NCBI RefSeq assembly: GCF_019688735.1
Contig: NZ_JAIFYA010000001.1
Location: 1-64,000, forward strand
Direction of reading: 5' to 3'
From: Thermosulfurimonas sp. F29
GTDB lineage: Bacteria > Desulfobacterota > Thermodesulfobacteria > Thermodesulfobacteriales > Thermodesulfobacteriaceae
Length of the DNA stretch: 64,000 nucleotides
The notes under the pieces were generated by a model. It worked only from the letters and a program-made list of their open reading frames with translations, ran no database searches and was not told the origin of the DNA. This document shows positions 27,284 through 36,827 of the stretch, one piece after another (positions within the stretch are counted from its first letter, which is position 1; each line of letters begins with the position of its first letter). A program made the position numbers and the translations under genes.

Positions 27284-27494
27284 TTTAAATCTCCAAAATA
27301 AATTATGCATTCTGATATGCAAACAGGATGCCAAAAGTTCGAAAAGTTAGAGTGGCAAGGATATTATAGAAATAAAGCAGGATCCAACTGTAAGAAATAA
27401 AATGTAAAATTGTTAAACCAGGTGTAAAGGTGTAAAAGAAGGTAGTTAAACTTTGCGGAAACAGGCCTTCTCGTAAAGGAGGAAATCTCTGTGC

Positions 27495-27583
27495 TGGTGC
27501 CCGGGGCCGGACTCGAACCGGCACGGGGTGGGAACCCCAGAGGATTTTAAGTCCCCAGCGTCTACCAGTTCCGCCACCCGGGC
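27495..27583 (-). tRNA. tRNA-Leu (anticodon TAA)
   Basis: Read on the minus strand, the 7-bp acceptor GCCCGGG pairs with CCCGGGC before an encoded ACCA end. The D-arm region (GGCGGAACTGGTAGACGC), the anticodon loop ACTTAAAAT with TAA, a long class-II variable arm (TGGGGTTCCCACCCC) and the T-loop GGTTCGAGTCC are all present. The long variable arm and anticodon identify leucine. Confidence 0.95.
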
Positions 27584-27676
27584 AAAGGGTTGAATAGCCT
27601 GACTTTAAAGGATTTTATCGTAAATACATCTTTCCCGCAAGAATGACACTGGAAATCTAAAAAATAAAGAAAAAAC

Positions 27677-28717
27677 TCACGCTCCCGAGCACCCGCACCG
27701 TGAAGGATCGAGACGCCTCAGAAGGGTCTCTATCACACCTCGCCAGTCTCTTTCCAGGCTACGACAGACCTCCACACGCTTGGAAAGCTCGGCCACCAGA
27801 GCCTCAAGCACCCGAACTCTCTGCTCCAGTGCCTGAACCCGGGACGGCCAATCCTCAAAAGATGTGAGATTGTCCTCCGGCTTGGTGAGGGCTTCTACTT
27901 CCTCAAAAAGGCCGCTCCTCCGACGGTCTTCCGCTACGGCCTCAATCACTTTTCTATCGATACGGGGAAGCTCATCAGCAAACCCATACACCAAAGCCGT
28001 GTCGCACAAAATGTTTATCAGGCGAGGGATACCTCCAGAGTATTCATAAATGGCCTCCAGAGCATCTTCCGTAAAAAGGTGGAGATCTCTGGCTCCGGCT
28101 ACACGCAGACGGTGGCGGACATAGGCCTTGACCTCTTCAACACTCAGGGGTTCAAGATGACAGTAAACCGTGATCCTCTGTACCAGCTGTTTAAGCGAGG
28201 GATGCTGTAACTTCCGTTTGAGCTCCGGTTGTCCCACCAGAATAATCTGCCACAGGGGTTCCTTTTCGGTGGCAAGATTGGAAATCAAACGAATTTCCTC
28301 TAGGGTCTGAAGGGAAAGGTTCTGCGCCTCATCCACAATAAGGATGACCCGGCGGCCGGCGGCATACTCCCTGAAAAGGAACTCATTCAAAGCGTGTAGA
28401 ATCCCGGCCTTATCAAGACCCTCCACAGAAATACTCAGTTCCTGACAAACGAGCCGTAAAAACTGTAAAGGAGAAACGGTGGTATTATAGATATAGGCCA
28501 CCTTGATGGGCCCTCTGATCCTTTTGAGAAAATAGTTCAAAAGAGTGGTCTTTCCGGATCCGATCTCTCCGGTAATGACCACAAAGCCTTTATTCTCATA
28601 AATAGCATAACGAAGGTAGGTATACACATTTTCGTGCTTATTGCTCATAAAAAGATAGTCCGGATCAGGAGAAAGGGTGAAGGGCCGTTTGCGGAAACCG
28701 TAAAAAGATTCGTACAT
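27677..28717 (-). CDS. ExeA-like AAA ATPase of the exopolysaccharide system
   Basis: A 346-residue ATPase. The N-terminal YGFRKRPFTLSPDPDYLF is the ExeA-type opening. Walker A is GEIGSGKTT (about 50-58) and Walker B is VILIVDEAQN (about 128-137). The C-terminus forms a short coiled coil (QALEQRVRVLEALVAELSK). This family sits in exopolysaccharide/XrtA-type clusters, where it probably supports export or assembly at the inner membrane. It is the last gene of a minus-strand operon, 7 bp after the kinase gene. The terminal SRCGCSGA carries two cysteines of unknown significance. Confidence 0.85.
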   Translation of the reverse strand: MYESFYGFRKRPFTLSPDPDYLFMSNKHENVYTYLRYAIYENKGFVVITGEIGSGKTTLLNYFLKRIRGPIKVAYIYNTTVSPLQFLRLVCQELSISVEGLDKAGILHALNEFLFREYAAGRRVILIVDEAQNLSLQTLEEIRLISNLATEKEPLWQIILVGQPELKRKLQHPSLKQLVQRITVYCHLEPLSVEEVKAYVRHRLRVAGARDLHLFTEDALEAIYEYSGGIPRLINILCDTALVYGFADELPRIDRKVIEAVAEDRRRSGLFEEVEALTKPEDNLTSFEDWPSRVQALEQRVRVLEALVAELSKRVEVCRSLERDWRGVIETLLRRLDPSRCGCSGA

Positions 28718-28724
28718 AATAGAC

Positions 28725-29510
28725 TCAGTTTCTAAACTTATTGAGCACTACTCCTATACAAGGCTTCTCCTGCAACATATCTACCGCAGCCTTCACCTCC
28801 TCGGCCGGCGTTCTTTCCGCCTCCACCACCATGAGGATTGCATCCACATACTCGGAAAGTACCATAGGGTCTGCAGAATTGAGAATAGAGGGAGAATCAA
28901 AAATAATAAATCTTTCCGGATACCGTGTCTTAATCTCCTGGAACACGCCTTCAGCAAAAGGGGAACCCAGAAGCTCGGCCGACCCCGAAAGCCTTTTGCC
29001 CGCAGGCATAACTACCAGACGGGGAATATCAGGATTGATCAAAACCTCGGGGATCTGCGCCTCCCGGAGAAGCACATGAGCCAGACCTCGGTCCGGAATC
29101 AGCCCCAGATAAGTGTGCACGGTCGGATTCTTGAAGTTGGCATCCACAAGAAGTACGGTCCGGTCGAATTCCCGGGCCATGCTTATGGCAAGATTTATAG
29201 CCGTAAGAGTCTTACCTTCCCCCGAGCGAGCACTGGTAATCAGAAGGGCATTTCCCCCCAGTTTATCCATTCGATCCAAAATCCGCGTATGAAGAATACG
29301 GAGTTGCTCGGAAAGTCCCTCTTCCTCATCAAAAAAACTAAAAATTTTATTGCGTCGTAGAAGTTCGGAGTCCACAGAAACTACTTTGGTCCGGGTATAT
29401 ACCGGACGAATTTCCTCCCTTCGGGACATCTGAACCGTTCCCCTGGTAAGCTCTATAATCTCCTGCCGGGACTCACCGGCCTTTTCCAGGGCTTTCTTGA
29501 TTTTGCTCAT
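28725..29510 (-). CDS. BY-kinase-like capsule/EPS tyrosine autokinase
   Basis: A 261-residue P-loop protein. Walker A lies in SARSGEGKTLTAINLA (about 93-108), the Walker A' segment in VLLVDANFKNPT, and Walker B in RFIIFDSPSI. These are the three motifs of bacterial tyrosine kinases that pair with a Wzz-type partner, here the next gene upstream. The C-terminus (GVVLNKFRN) lacks the usual tyrosine cluster. Autophosphorylation sites, if any, must lie elsewhere, as in several XrtA-type homologues. Confidence 0.85.
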   Translation of the reverse strand: MSKIKKALEKAGESRQEIIELTRGTVQMSRREEIRPVYTRTKVVSVDSELLRRNKIFSFFDEEEGLSEQLRILHTRILDRMDKLGGNALLITSARSGEGKTLTAINLAISMAREFDRTVLLVDANFKNPTVHTYLGLIPDRGLAHVLLREAQIPEVLINPDIPRLVVMPAGKRLSGSAELLGSPFAEGVFQEIKTRYPERFIIFDSPSILNSADPMVLSEYVDAILMVVEAERTPAEEVKAAVDMLQEKPCIGVVLNKFRN

Positions 29511-29540
29511 TTAAAGACCCCCCTAGGTATAATAACGAAT

Positions 29541-31304
29541 TCAAGACCAAAGGGCGCTTATCTTACGCTCCAGCTTTAACCAGAACAGGTCGAGAGGCAT
29601 CACCATAAAATTAAAGAGAAGAATTGCCGCCACTAACCCCGCCAGAAACACCGCCAAGAACAATAACTTCTTCCTTCGCCGAGCCCTTATCTCCTCCTCC
29701 GTCTCGATATAAGGAAGGGTAGCAAGAAGAGGCACCTGAATAAGGGCCCGCAGTTCTTCGGGACTCTTTATAGAGTGATCCAGGTATTCCATAAAAGCCG
29801 TGGTACCCACTCCGGCTCCCAGAGCCAGAACGAAACCTATCAGCACAATGGCCATCCTTTTAGGTTTATAGGGTTTCTCCGGTAACTGCGCCGGATCAAT
29901 AATGGTAAATCGCTCGCCATGCCGGGATTCCTCAAGCTCCTGAGCAATCCTGGCCTCCATGAGCTTGTTCATCAGTTCGTTGTACTTGCGTCGGGTGTTT
30001 TCATAATCGGTGAGCAGAATGTTATACTCCTTTTCCACCAACGGAGTGTTTTCCAATCTTTTTTGGTATTCCTCTATTTTCTTCATAATCCTTTTCTTCT
30101 CCTCTTCCAGACTCTTTATCTGGACCTCTATAGAAGCAATCTGGGTCTTTAAATTAATATATGCCGGATTATCAGGACGGTTGAGCATTTCCTCGGCAAC
30201 CCTGGCCTTCTTGTTCTCTGTTTTGGCCAGCTCCTCTGAAAGGACCCTGATGTTCCTTTCCAGCTTTATCACATCCGGGTGCTTCGGCCCAAGACGAGAT
30301 CTCAACTCCGCCAGTCGGGACTGAAGCTCATTTAATTGTCTTATTTTCTCCAGAGCTTCATCCGTCTCCCCCACCTGGGATTCTAAGGCCTGAATCTCCT
30401 TCTTCAGTTTTATTATGTCGGGATGTTTGGGAGAAAGGGTCGCCTGCAAACTCAAAAGCTTAAGCCTCAAATACTTAAGCCTTTCCAGCGGAGACATCAC
30501 CGCCTTGCCCTCCTCGGTTTTAACAGGAGCGAGAGGTTCTACCAGAGCCAGTTGCCCTTCCAGATACACCTTTTGTTGTTTGAGAGAACGTATCTGGGTC
30601 TCGAGGTCATCCAGATGCCGCTCAAGCCTTTCTATAGTTTGAAGATTGATGGTAATCATTTCCGGAAGTTCTCCCAAGTGTTCCTGCTTGAATTTACTCA
30701 GCTTGCTATCAAGCTCATTCATATGCTTCCTGAGCTCCTGGAGCTCTTTTTCCAGAAAGGCTGTAGTCCCGGAGGCCTGCTCCTCCCGAGAACGGAGGTT
30801 GTACTCGAGATATAGAGAAGCCAATGCATTGACCACCTTTTGCACCTTATCCGGATCCCGGCCTTCATAAGAAAGAGTAAAGGCTATCGTAGCCGAGGAT
30901 GGACGCCCCGTTCGAGTGTTGGACACTTCAGCATTTATAGTTTCCAGCTTAATGTCTTTGCGCATTCTATCCACGATTTCATCCATGGTATATTTTTTAC
31001 GCATCTCAGGATAAAGATTGAATCGTTCAATCAGATCTATCAAATGGGATCGACTCATAATTTCCTGAGTAATCATCTGTAAACGCTCTTCTACATATCC
31101 GGTCACCGTACTTTTTACATACTCCGGAGGGATCTGCTGTTCCTCAATAAGAATAGTGGTGGTGGCCTGATAAATGGGAGGCAAAAGAAAGGCTATCATC
31201 GTTATACTCGCAAAAACCAGGACGAAAGGGATAAAAAAAGCCTTCTTCCGACGACGAAACACCCGAATGAGGTACCGGATATCCTTCTGTTCCTCCGTGT
31301 ACAT
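29541..31304 (-). CDS. Wzz/GumC-type polysaccharide chain-length determinant
   Basis: A 587-residue inner-membrane protein. A first membrane segment (FFIPFVLVFASITMIAFLL) lies near residue 20-42. A long periplasmic coiled-coil domain follows. Second and third membrane segments (MAIVLIGFVLALGAG; LFLAVFLAGLVAAILLF) are near the C-terminus. The coiled coil includes a repeated motif, SPKHPDIIKLKKEI and GPKHPDVIKLERNI, typical of GumC-type proteins. It regulates polymer length and export together with the kinase and the Wza protein encoded in the same operon. Confidence 0.88.
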   Translation of the reverse strand: MYTEEQKDIRYLIRVFRRRKKAFFIPFVLVFASITMIAFLLPPIYQATTTILIEEQQIPPEYVKSTVTGYVEERLQMITQEIMSRSHLIDLIERFNLYPEMRKKYTMDEIVDRMRKDIKLETINAEVSNTRTGRPSSATIAFTLSYEGRDPDKVQKVVNALASLYLEYNLRSREEQASGTTAFLEKELQELRKHMNELDSKLSKFKQEHLGELPEMITINLQTIERLERHLDDLETQIRSLKQQKVYLEGQLALVEPLAPVKTEEGKAVMSPLERLKYLRLKLLSLQATLSPKHPDIIKLKKEIQALESQVGETDEALEKIRQLNELQSRLAELRSRLGPKHPDVIKLERNIRVLSEELAKTENKKARVAEEMLNRPDNPAYINLKTQIASIEVQIKSLEEEKKRIMKKIEEYQKRLENTPLVEKEYNILLTDYENTRRKYNELMNKLMEARIAQELEESRHGERFTIIDPAQLPEKPYKPKRMAIVLIGFVLALGAGVGTTAFMEYLDHSIKSPEELRALIQVPLLATLPYIETEEEIRARRRKKLLFLAVFLAGLVAAILLFNFMVMPLDLFWLKLERKISALWS

Positions 31305-31313
31305 ATAACCTCC

Positions 31314-32537
31314 TTAAATACCGGATTTATAGGCCGGAGGCTTACCGAACTCAAAAGTCAAAGTTAACCAAATACGGTGACGATCATATTCATGATCACG
31401 AACTTTATCCCGATAATCCGAATATTCATAAAACATACTCAAAGACCAGCGTCTGGTAAGATAATATTTCAGAGATGGTCTAAAAGAGTAAAAAATATTG
31501 TCTTCTTTGTAAGTCTTACCTGATGAAGAAGTAAAATAATAGGAAATTGAAAAAAGAAAAGTCCATCGAGGAGTTAGATAATAAGAAAAGGTTCCATAAA
31601 AATGAGAACGATCCACTGATTCACCGTAAGAACTATAAGCAAGATTTTTATTAAAACCCAGCCTATAAATTGAACGCTCTTTCCTGTAAAACAGGGAAAT
31701 ATCGGTAACATATCCGCTTTCATGAGTAGAAGTTCGTCTTTTTCTTATTTGAAACCCCACATAGGGCCAGGAAGGAAGGGGTACCAGTTGAATATAATAA
31801 AGATAATACAAAGTCTTGGTATATCGCATTCCGGCTAAAAAAGTAAACCCTGAATGAGAAGACAAGGCTCTTTGCCAGCCCAACATAACGCCATAATTGT
31901 CCACTCTGCTACTACTAGAATCTATATTTGTATAATAAAATTTAGACATTAAAACATCTCGCTGATTCTTAAGAGATCTCTGTAAAGTGGCTGAAAAAGA
32001 TAAAAGATCATAATCCACATTATAACGCCAATCATATTCGGTGCGTGAAGAAGTAGCCTGTATTTTAAGAGATGTTATTTGACTGAATAGATATGTTAAA
32101 GAACCAGCCATGTAATAGCGCCGTCGTTTCTCCCGAAAATGTATGATTCCTGTCTCTTTAAGTTCGGATTGCAAAGTAGTGTCCTTTATTATATAACCTT
32201 CACCAGAAATCTGCCAGCGATCCAGCCATTTATAGTTTATTTTTATTTTATAATTTTGATTTACAGTATCTAGCCTATTTTTATCCATATAATCATAAAT
32301 ATCCAGACCGAATTCAGAAGAATATGAAAAACGTTCACTCTTGTAATTCAAAAAGAGAGAAGGGGAAGTAACAGTAAGAAAATCTCTTTCGGGATTATAA
32401 TAAGAAAAAGCCACATTATCGTTATATTCACCCCGAAATTTCAAATATGACGAAAAATAAAAATCCGCAGCATGAAGTAAAGGAGTCAAAAAAATCAACA
32501 TAAAAAAAGAAAACAAACTAAGGAACAACAACCACAT
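31314..32537 (-). CDS. Outer-membrane beta-barrel protein of the EPS cluster
   Basis: A 407-residue protein with a signal peptide (LFLSLFSFFMLIFLTPLLHA). The mature chain is rich in Tyr, Ser and Arg with repeated amphipathic strands (KFRGEYNDNVAFSYY, RWSLSMFYEYSDYRD) and ends in WLTLTFEFG. It resembles the barrel proteins that accompany XrtA-type exopolysaccharide operons. Its start overlaps the end of the Wza-type gene by about 20 bp, indicating co-translation. The DNA is more AT-rich than its neighbours. Confidence 0.72.
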   Translation of the reverse strand: MWLLFLSLFSFFMLIFLTPLLHAADFYFSSYLKFRGEYNDNVAFSYYNPERDFLTVTSPSLFLNYKSERFSYSSEFGLDIYDYMDKNRLDTVNQNYKIKINYKWLDRWQISGEGYIIKDTTLQSELKETGIIHFREKRRRYYMAGSLTYLFSQITSLKIQATSSRTEYDWRYNVDYDLLSFSATLQRSLKNQRDVLMSKFYYTNIDSSSSRVDNYGVMLGWQRALSSHSGFTFLAGMRYTKTLYYLYYIQLVPLPSWPYVGFQIRKRRTSTHESGYVTDISLFYRKERSIYRLGFNKNLAYSSYGESVDRSHFYGTFSYYLTPRWTFLFSISYYFTSSSGKTYKEDNIFYSFRPSLKYYLTRRWSLSMFYEYSDYRDKVRDHEYDRHRIWLTLTFEFGKPPAYKSGI

Positions 32538-33078
32538 CTCCCCGCTTCAGAAGAATGTCCTGATCCAGATTCTTTCCACGGGACACTTCGTCATAATTGA
32601 AGGGAATCTTTATGATTCGGTCTCCCTCGCGCCTCAGAATAATGATCTTCTTGGAAGAAGCAAAAGGGGTAAGGCCTCCGGCCATGGCCAGAATCTGCAT
32701 CACATCCGTGGTTAAGTCTATAGGATATGCCCCCGGACGATTTACCTTACCTATAACATAGGCCTTTAAGCTGTTAATCTGTACAAGCATGACCGTTACC
32801 ATGGCGTCCGGGACATAATCGCTCAGCCGCTCGGTAATAATCTTTCTTAAGTCAGCAACCGTAAGTCCCGTAACTCTGATATCCCCGATAAGGGGATAAG
32901 AAATCACCCCATCCGGGGGAACCACCACCTTGCGATTAAGACGCTCATCCTGCCAGACCGAAATCTCCAGAACATCTCCGGGACCTATCTTGTAAAAGGG
33001 AATATCCGTTCCCCCCCCTCTCGCCATTACCGGGCAGAGCAAGCTTACCAGGAATACAAAGAAAAATAACCTCCCCAT
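32518..33078 (-). CDS. Wza-type polysaccharide export protein
   Basis: A 186-residue exported protein. After a signal peptide, YKIGPGDVLEISVWQDERLN is the Poly_export signature. This is followed by PPDGVISYPLIGDIRVTGLT and an SLBB-type domain (AYVIGKVNRPGAYPI). It is shorter than E. coli Wza and lacks its C-terminal helix, as is usual for XrtA-type exporters. No clear lipobox cysteine follows the signal peptide. Confidence 0.88.
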   Translation of the reverse strand: MGRLFFFVFLVSLLCPVMARGGGTDIPFYKIGPGDVLEISVWQDERLNRKVVVPPDGVISYPLIGDIRVTGLTVADLRKIITERLSDYVPDAMVTVMLVQINSLKAYVIGKVNRPGAYPIDLTTDVMQILAMAGGLTPFASSKKIIILRREGDRIIKIPFNYDEVSRGKNLDQDILLKRGDVVVVP

Positions 33079-33100
33079 CCTCTCACCTCCCAGATCGATA

Positions 33101-35305
33101 TTATTGAACCCCTTCTAATTCTCGAAAAATATCCTCGGCCTCCCTGCGTCCGGGAAAATCCTCCCTACCCCTCAAGGCCGCTCCCAAATACATTGCGGCC
33201 TTTTCCCTTTCTCCCAGCCGATAATATATCATCCCCAAATGATAGGAAATAACCGGATATTTAGTTACATCCTTGCCGAGTTTTTCCAAAAGAGTCTTGG
33301 CAACATAATAATCCCCCTGACGATATTTTATCCAGGCCAGAGTGTCAACCAATTCCGGTTTCTGGGGAAACTTTTTAACCCATGGCTGCACCAGGGCCTC
33401 GGCTCGGGAAAGGTTCTTCGTGGAAGGTTCATATTCGGCCAGATAAAAAGCCAGGTTATTGGCCACAACCCAATTCCCGGGATCTCGACGGAGAATCTCT
33501 CGGTAAAGTCTTATGGCCCTGGAGTACTCACCGGCCTCTCCGTAAAGCTGAGCCAGAATAAGATCATTTACTACCTTACCGGGCTGATGACTCCGCAGTT
33601 TTTCATAGTAAGAAATGGCCTCTTTGAGAAATCCGGTCTTCTTGGCTATACGCCCGAGAGTAAACAGAAGCAGCGGGTTGTAAGGCTGGAGCCTTACCGT
33701 TTCCTCCAAAACCCTGCGAGCAGAGCCGAAGTCCTTTTTTTGGAGATAAAGTTCCACCAGGAGGAGACGATAAGCCGTATTTGATGGATAACGGGTTATC
33801 TGCTTCTTCAGCGTCTCTACCGCTGTCTTCCAATTCCCCTCATAAAGATATAGATTCAGCAATCGCTCCAGAGCTTCCATATCTCCGGGGTTTCGCCGCA
33901 GGACCTTTTCTATTTCCAGTCGAGCGCTATCAATTTTCCCCTTGCGACGGTAAATCTCCGCCAGCCCCAAATGGGCTTCCCGTAGATGAGGATTGGTGGT
34001 AAGAAGGCGTTTGTAAAGATCCTCGGCCAGAATCAAAGATCCGTTTTGGAGATGAGCCCGGGCCAGACGGAGAAGGAGATCTGTCGCGTTGGGCTCCTGC
34101 CTCAAAGCGGAACGATACTCGCTTATCGCTCCCTCGAAGTCCCCCTGAGAGAAAAGAATATCTCCTTTGAGAGTGTGTGCAGCTACATTTTCCGGATTAT
34201 CCCGCAGGATCTCCCCCAACTCCCGTAAAGCCTCCCGTGATCTACCCTCCCGCCATAAAAATACAGCCTTCAGGAACCGGGCCTTTAATTTATAAGGCCT
34301 GGATCCCGTTTCCTTGATGTATGTGTTCAGGAGGGAATAGGCCTTCTCTTTTTTACCGGATATGAAATAATACTCGGCGAGATTTTCCCAGAAAACAAAA
34401 CGATCCGGAAATCGCCGAATCCCTTCCTCAAGCACCCTCTCGAATTTTTTTGCCTCTCCGTAATGTCTATAAAATTTTGCCAACAGAAGATAGGACTCCT
34501 CTGCTGCAGGATATTGAACAAGGAATTCTCTCAGCACATTTTCCGCCCTTTCTCGCATTCCCTCTCGTTCGTAAAATTGAGCCAGTATCAGCCGGAATTT
34601 CCCATTTTCCGGAAATTTGTTTACCAGAGAACGATAAAGCCTCTCGGCCTGTTCGGAGCGACCTTCCCTTTCAAAAAGGCGGGCCAGCATTAGGGTCGCC
34701 TGAGGATGGACAGGATGGCTATCCAGAACCCTCTTTAAATACTGCTCTGCTTTCGTCAACTTATTATGCCTGATGTACATATCGGCCAGAACGAGACAGG
34801 GAGTCACCCTTGAAGATTCTGAGCCGCAAAGATCCCCCAGAATTTTTGTAGCCTCTTCCTCCCTCCTCAGGGAAAGAAGGGCCATTGCCTTAAGAAAAAG
34901 GGCCTGACTCTGACCGCTCTTGCGGGAGAGAATGTATTCCGCCTCCTTCAGGGCCTCATCCGGCCGACGGCTCAGCAGGAAAATTTGTCCCAAAGCCAGA
35001 TGCGCCCCGAGCAGCGAAGGATCAAGTTCGATGGCCCTGGAAAGAGATCCATAGGCCGCCCGAAGCTTACCCTCCCGGAAATAAACCAACCCCAAACGAT
35101 AATAAGCGGGGGCAAAACGGGGGTCTATCTCCAGAGCATTCTTGAATTCCACCGCCGCTCGAGCATAATCACCCTTCTGAAAGAACCGCTCTCCCCGCGA
35201 AAAGAACCTGTCTCGCTTTTCCCGGGGGCTTCCCCCGCATCCCCAGAGTAAAAGTAAACAACCCCATATTAGCAACCACTTCTTCCATAGAACCTTGTCC
35301 TTCAT
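33101..35305 (-). CDS. TPR-repeat lipoprotein of the EPS cluster
   Basis: A 734-residue protein with a lipoprotein signal (LLIWGCLLLLWGCGG, lipobox LLWGC). It consists almost entirely of tetratricopeptide repeats, for example PRFAPAYYRLGLVYFREGK and PSLLGAHLALGQIFLLSRR. It resembles PrsT-type TPR lipoproteins of exosortase-linked EPS clusters, acting as a periplasmic scaffold. Its ATG overlaps the stop of the preceding glycosyltransferase gene by four bases, so the two are translationally coupled. Confidence 0.85.
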   Translation of the reverse strand: MKDKVLWKKWLLIWGCLLLLWGCGGSPREKRDRFFSRGERFFQKGDYARAAVEFKNALEIDPRFAPAYYRLGLVYFREGKLRAAYGSLSRAIELDPSLLGAHLALGQIFLLSRRPDEALKEAEYILSRKSGQSQALFLKAMALLSLRREEEATKILGDLCGSESSRVTPCLVLADMYIRHNKLTKAEQYLKRVLDSHPVHPQATLMLARLFEREGRSEQAERLYRSLVNKFPENGKFRLILAQFYEREGMRERAENVLREFLVQYPAAEESYLLLAKFYRHYGEAKKFERVLEEGIRRFPDRFVFWENLAEYYFISGKKEKAYSLLNTYIKETGSRPYKLKARFLKAVFLWREGRSREALRELGEILRDNPENVAAHTLKGDILFSQGDFEGAISEYRSALRQEPNATDLLLRLARAHLQNGSLILAEDLYKRLLTTNPHLREAHLGLAEIYRRKGKIDSARLEIEKVLRRNPGDMEALERLLNLYLYEGNWKTAVETLKKQITRYPSNTAYRLLLVELYLQKKDFGSARRVLEETVRLQPYNPLLLFTLGRIAKKTGFLKEAISYYEKLRSHQPGKVVNDLILAQLYGEAGEYSRAIRLYREILRRDPGNWVVANNLAFYLAEYEPSTKNLSRAEALVQPWVKKFPQKPELVDTLAWIKYRQGDYYVAKTLLEKLGKDVTKYPVISYHLGMIYYRLGEREKAAMYLGAALRGREDFPGRREAEDIFRELEGVQ

Positions 35306-36702
35306 AAAGCCCCTTTCCGTTGAAGCACCACAACGATGGTTTTGAGCAGAATCTTCAGGTCATCCAGGAAACACCAGTTTTCCAGGTATCGACAGTCCAG
35401 CTCCACCACCTTTTCAAAATCGGTAATCTTATTGCGCCCGGAAATCTGCCAGAGACCGGTAATGCCGGGCTTTATCGAAATTCGCCTCCAGTGCCACAGA
35501 TCATATTTCTCCACCTCCTCGGGCAATGGGGGACGGGTCCCCACCAGACTCATTTCTCCCTTCAAAACATTCCAGAACTGAGGAAATTCGTCCAGAGAGG
35601 TCCGTCGCAAAAATCGCCCCACCCTGGTAATACGCGGATCGTCTTCCAGTTTAAACATAGGACCCTTCATCACATTCCTGGCCATAAGCTCTCTTTTACG
35701 CTTTTCGGCATCCACATACATGGTACGAAATTTATACAGGGTAAAAATGCGCCCATTCTGCCCCACCCGTTTCTGTTTGAACAGGACAGGCCCCGGAGAA
35801 TCAAGTTTAATGGCAATAGCCACAAAAGGATACATCAGTAAAAAGATAAAGGTCCCCACCAGACCCCCGATGATGTCGAGAATCCTCTTATAAAGCAACC
35901 CGGTAGCATTCAGTCCCGTTACCCTGAGGGTAAGAAAGGGAATCCCCTGTATGGATTCCACGCCAAGATGAGGACTTTCTGGTGACCATAGGGCGGGAAG
36001 GATCCGAGCATCCACTCCCATCTTGCGACAGATATCAAGATAATAAGGCAGATCTATTCCCTTATCTCCGCCGATAGCGAAAATAACCTCGTCCACGGGA
36101 TACCTGCGGAGAATTTGGGGGAGATCTTTTAAGGATCCCACTACATCCGGGGAGGTGTCTCTACCGTTTAACAATACCCGACCTATTATCTTATGTCCCC
36201 AGCTGAGCTGCTGCTCCAAGGCCTCAGCAACGATCCTACCTCTCTGCCGATCCCCCACCAGAAGAAGATTACGAGCATGGAGACGACGCCGCGCAAAATG
36301 GCGAAGATAGATCTGTACCGTTATTCTCTCTAAAATCATAAAAAAGAAAGATAAAGAAGCGAACAATAAGAAGAAACCCCTGGAATAATTTGTTTTTTTG
36401 AAAATAAAAATAAACGAGGACAAAAATAGAAAATCTACAAAAACAGCCTTAAATACAGCCCAAATAAGTTGCAAATAGTTCTGAAACTTACGATCACCGT
36501 ACAGACCTATTCGTCCCATAGTATAATTGTTTATAAAAATGACCAACGAAACCGAATAAACGAACAGTTCACCATCGATAGTCCATTTACCTCCGGAAAG
36601 ATAGCGCCGTAATAGGTAAGCCACATAACCGGCCAGAAGGATACAAACGGCATCCAGGAACATGAGGAAGTTATTTATTACCCGAGCCTGCTGCTGAAAC
36701 AT
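35302..36702 (-). CDS. Polyprenyl glycosylphosphotransferase (WcaJ-type)
   Basis: A 466-residue membrane enzyme that transfers the first sugar phosphate to undecaprenyl phosphate. Four N-terminal membrane segments are followed by a CoA-binding-like domain (ARNLLLVGDRQRGRIVAEAL), another membrane segment (IIGGLVGTFIFLLMYPF), and the catalytic region. The latter has FKQKRVGQNGRIFTLYKFRTM, the DEFPQFWNVLKGEMSLVGTRP motif and KPGITGLWQISGRN. It is the first gene of the EPS operon, which needs this priming step. Confidence 0.92.
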   Translation of the reverse strand: MFQQQARVINNFLMFLDAVCILLAGYVAYLLRRYLSGGKWTIDGELFVYSVSLVIFINNYTMGRIGLYGDRKFQNYLQLIWAVFKAVFVDFLFLSSFIFIFKKTNYSRGFFLLFASLSFFFMILERITVQIYLRHFARRRLHARNLLLVGDRQRGRIVAEALEQQLSWGHKIIGRVLLNGRDTSPDVVGSLKDLPQILRRYPVDEVIFAIGGDKGIDLPYYLDICRKMGVDARILPALWSPESPHLGVESIQGIPFLTLRVTGLNATGLLYKRILDIIGGLVGTFIFLLMYPFVAIAIKLDSPGPVLFKQKRVGQNGRIFTLYKFRTMYVDAEKRKRELMARNVMKGPMFKLEDDPRITRVGRFLRRTSLDEFPQFWNVLKGEMSLVGTRPPLPEEVEKYDLWHWRRISIKPGITGLWQISGRNKITDFEKVVELDCRYLENWCFLDDLKILLKTIVVVLQRKGAL

Positions 36703-36827
36703 ACCCCCGCCCCACCGTCAATCCGAAATTTTAACGAAAAATTAACCCGGCGAAACGGCAAGAGTCAAGGCAACCAACCACCAAAAAGCAAGAAATCAGA
36801 CAAGAAGATAGGCCATGAACGCTTTCA

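Noticed and set aside
27677..36702. Full exosortase (XrtA) / PEP-CTERM system
   Set aside because: Several cluster members resemble XrtA-associated proteins, but no exosortase gene or PEP-CTERM substrate is visible in this window.
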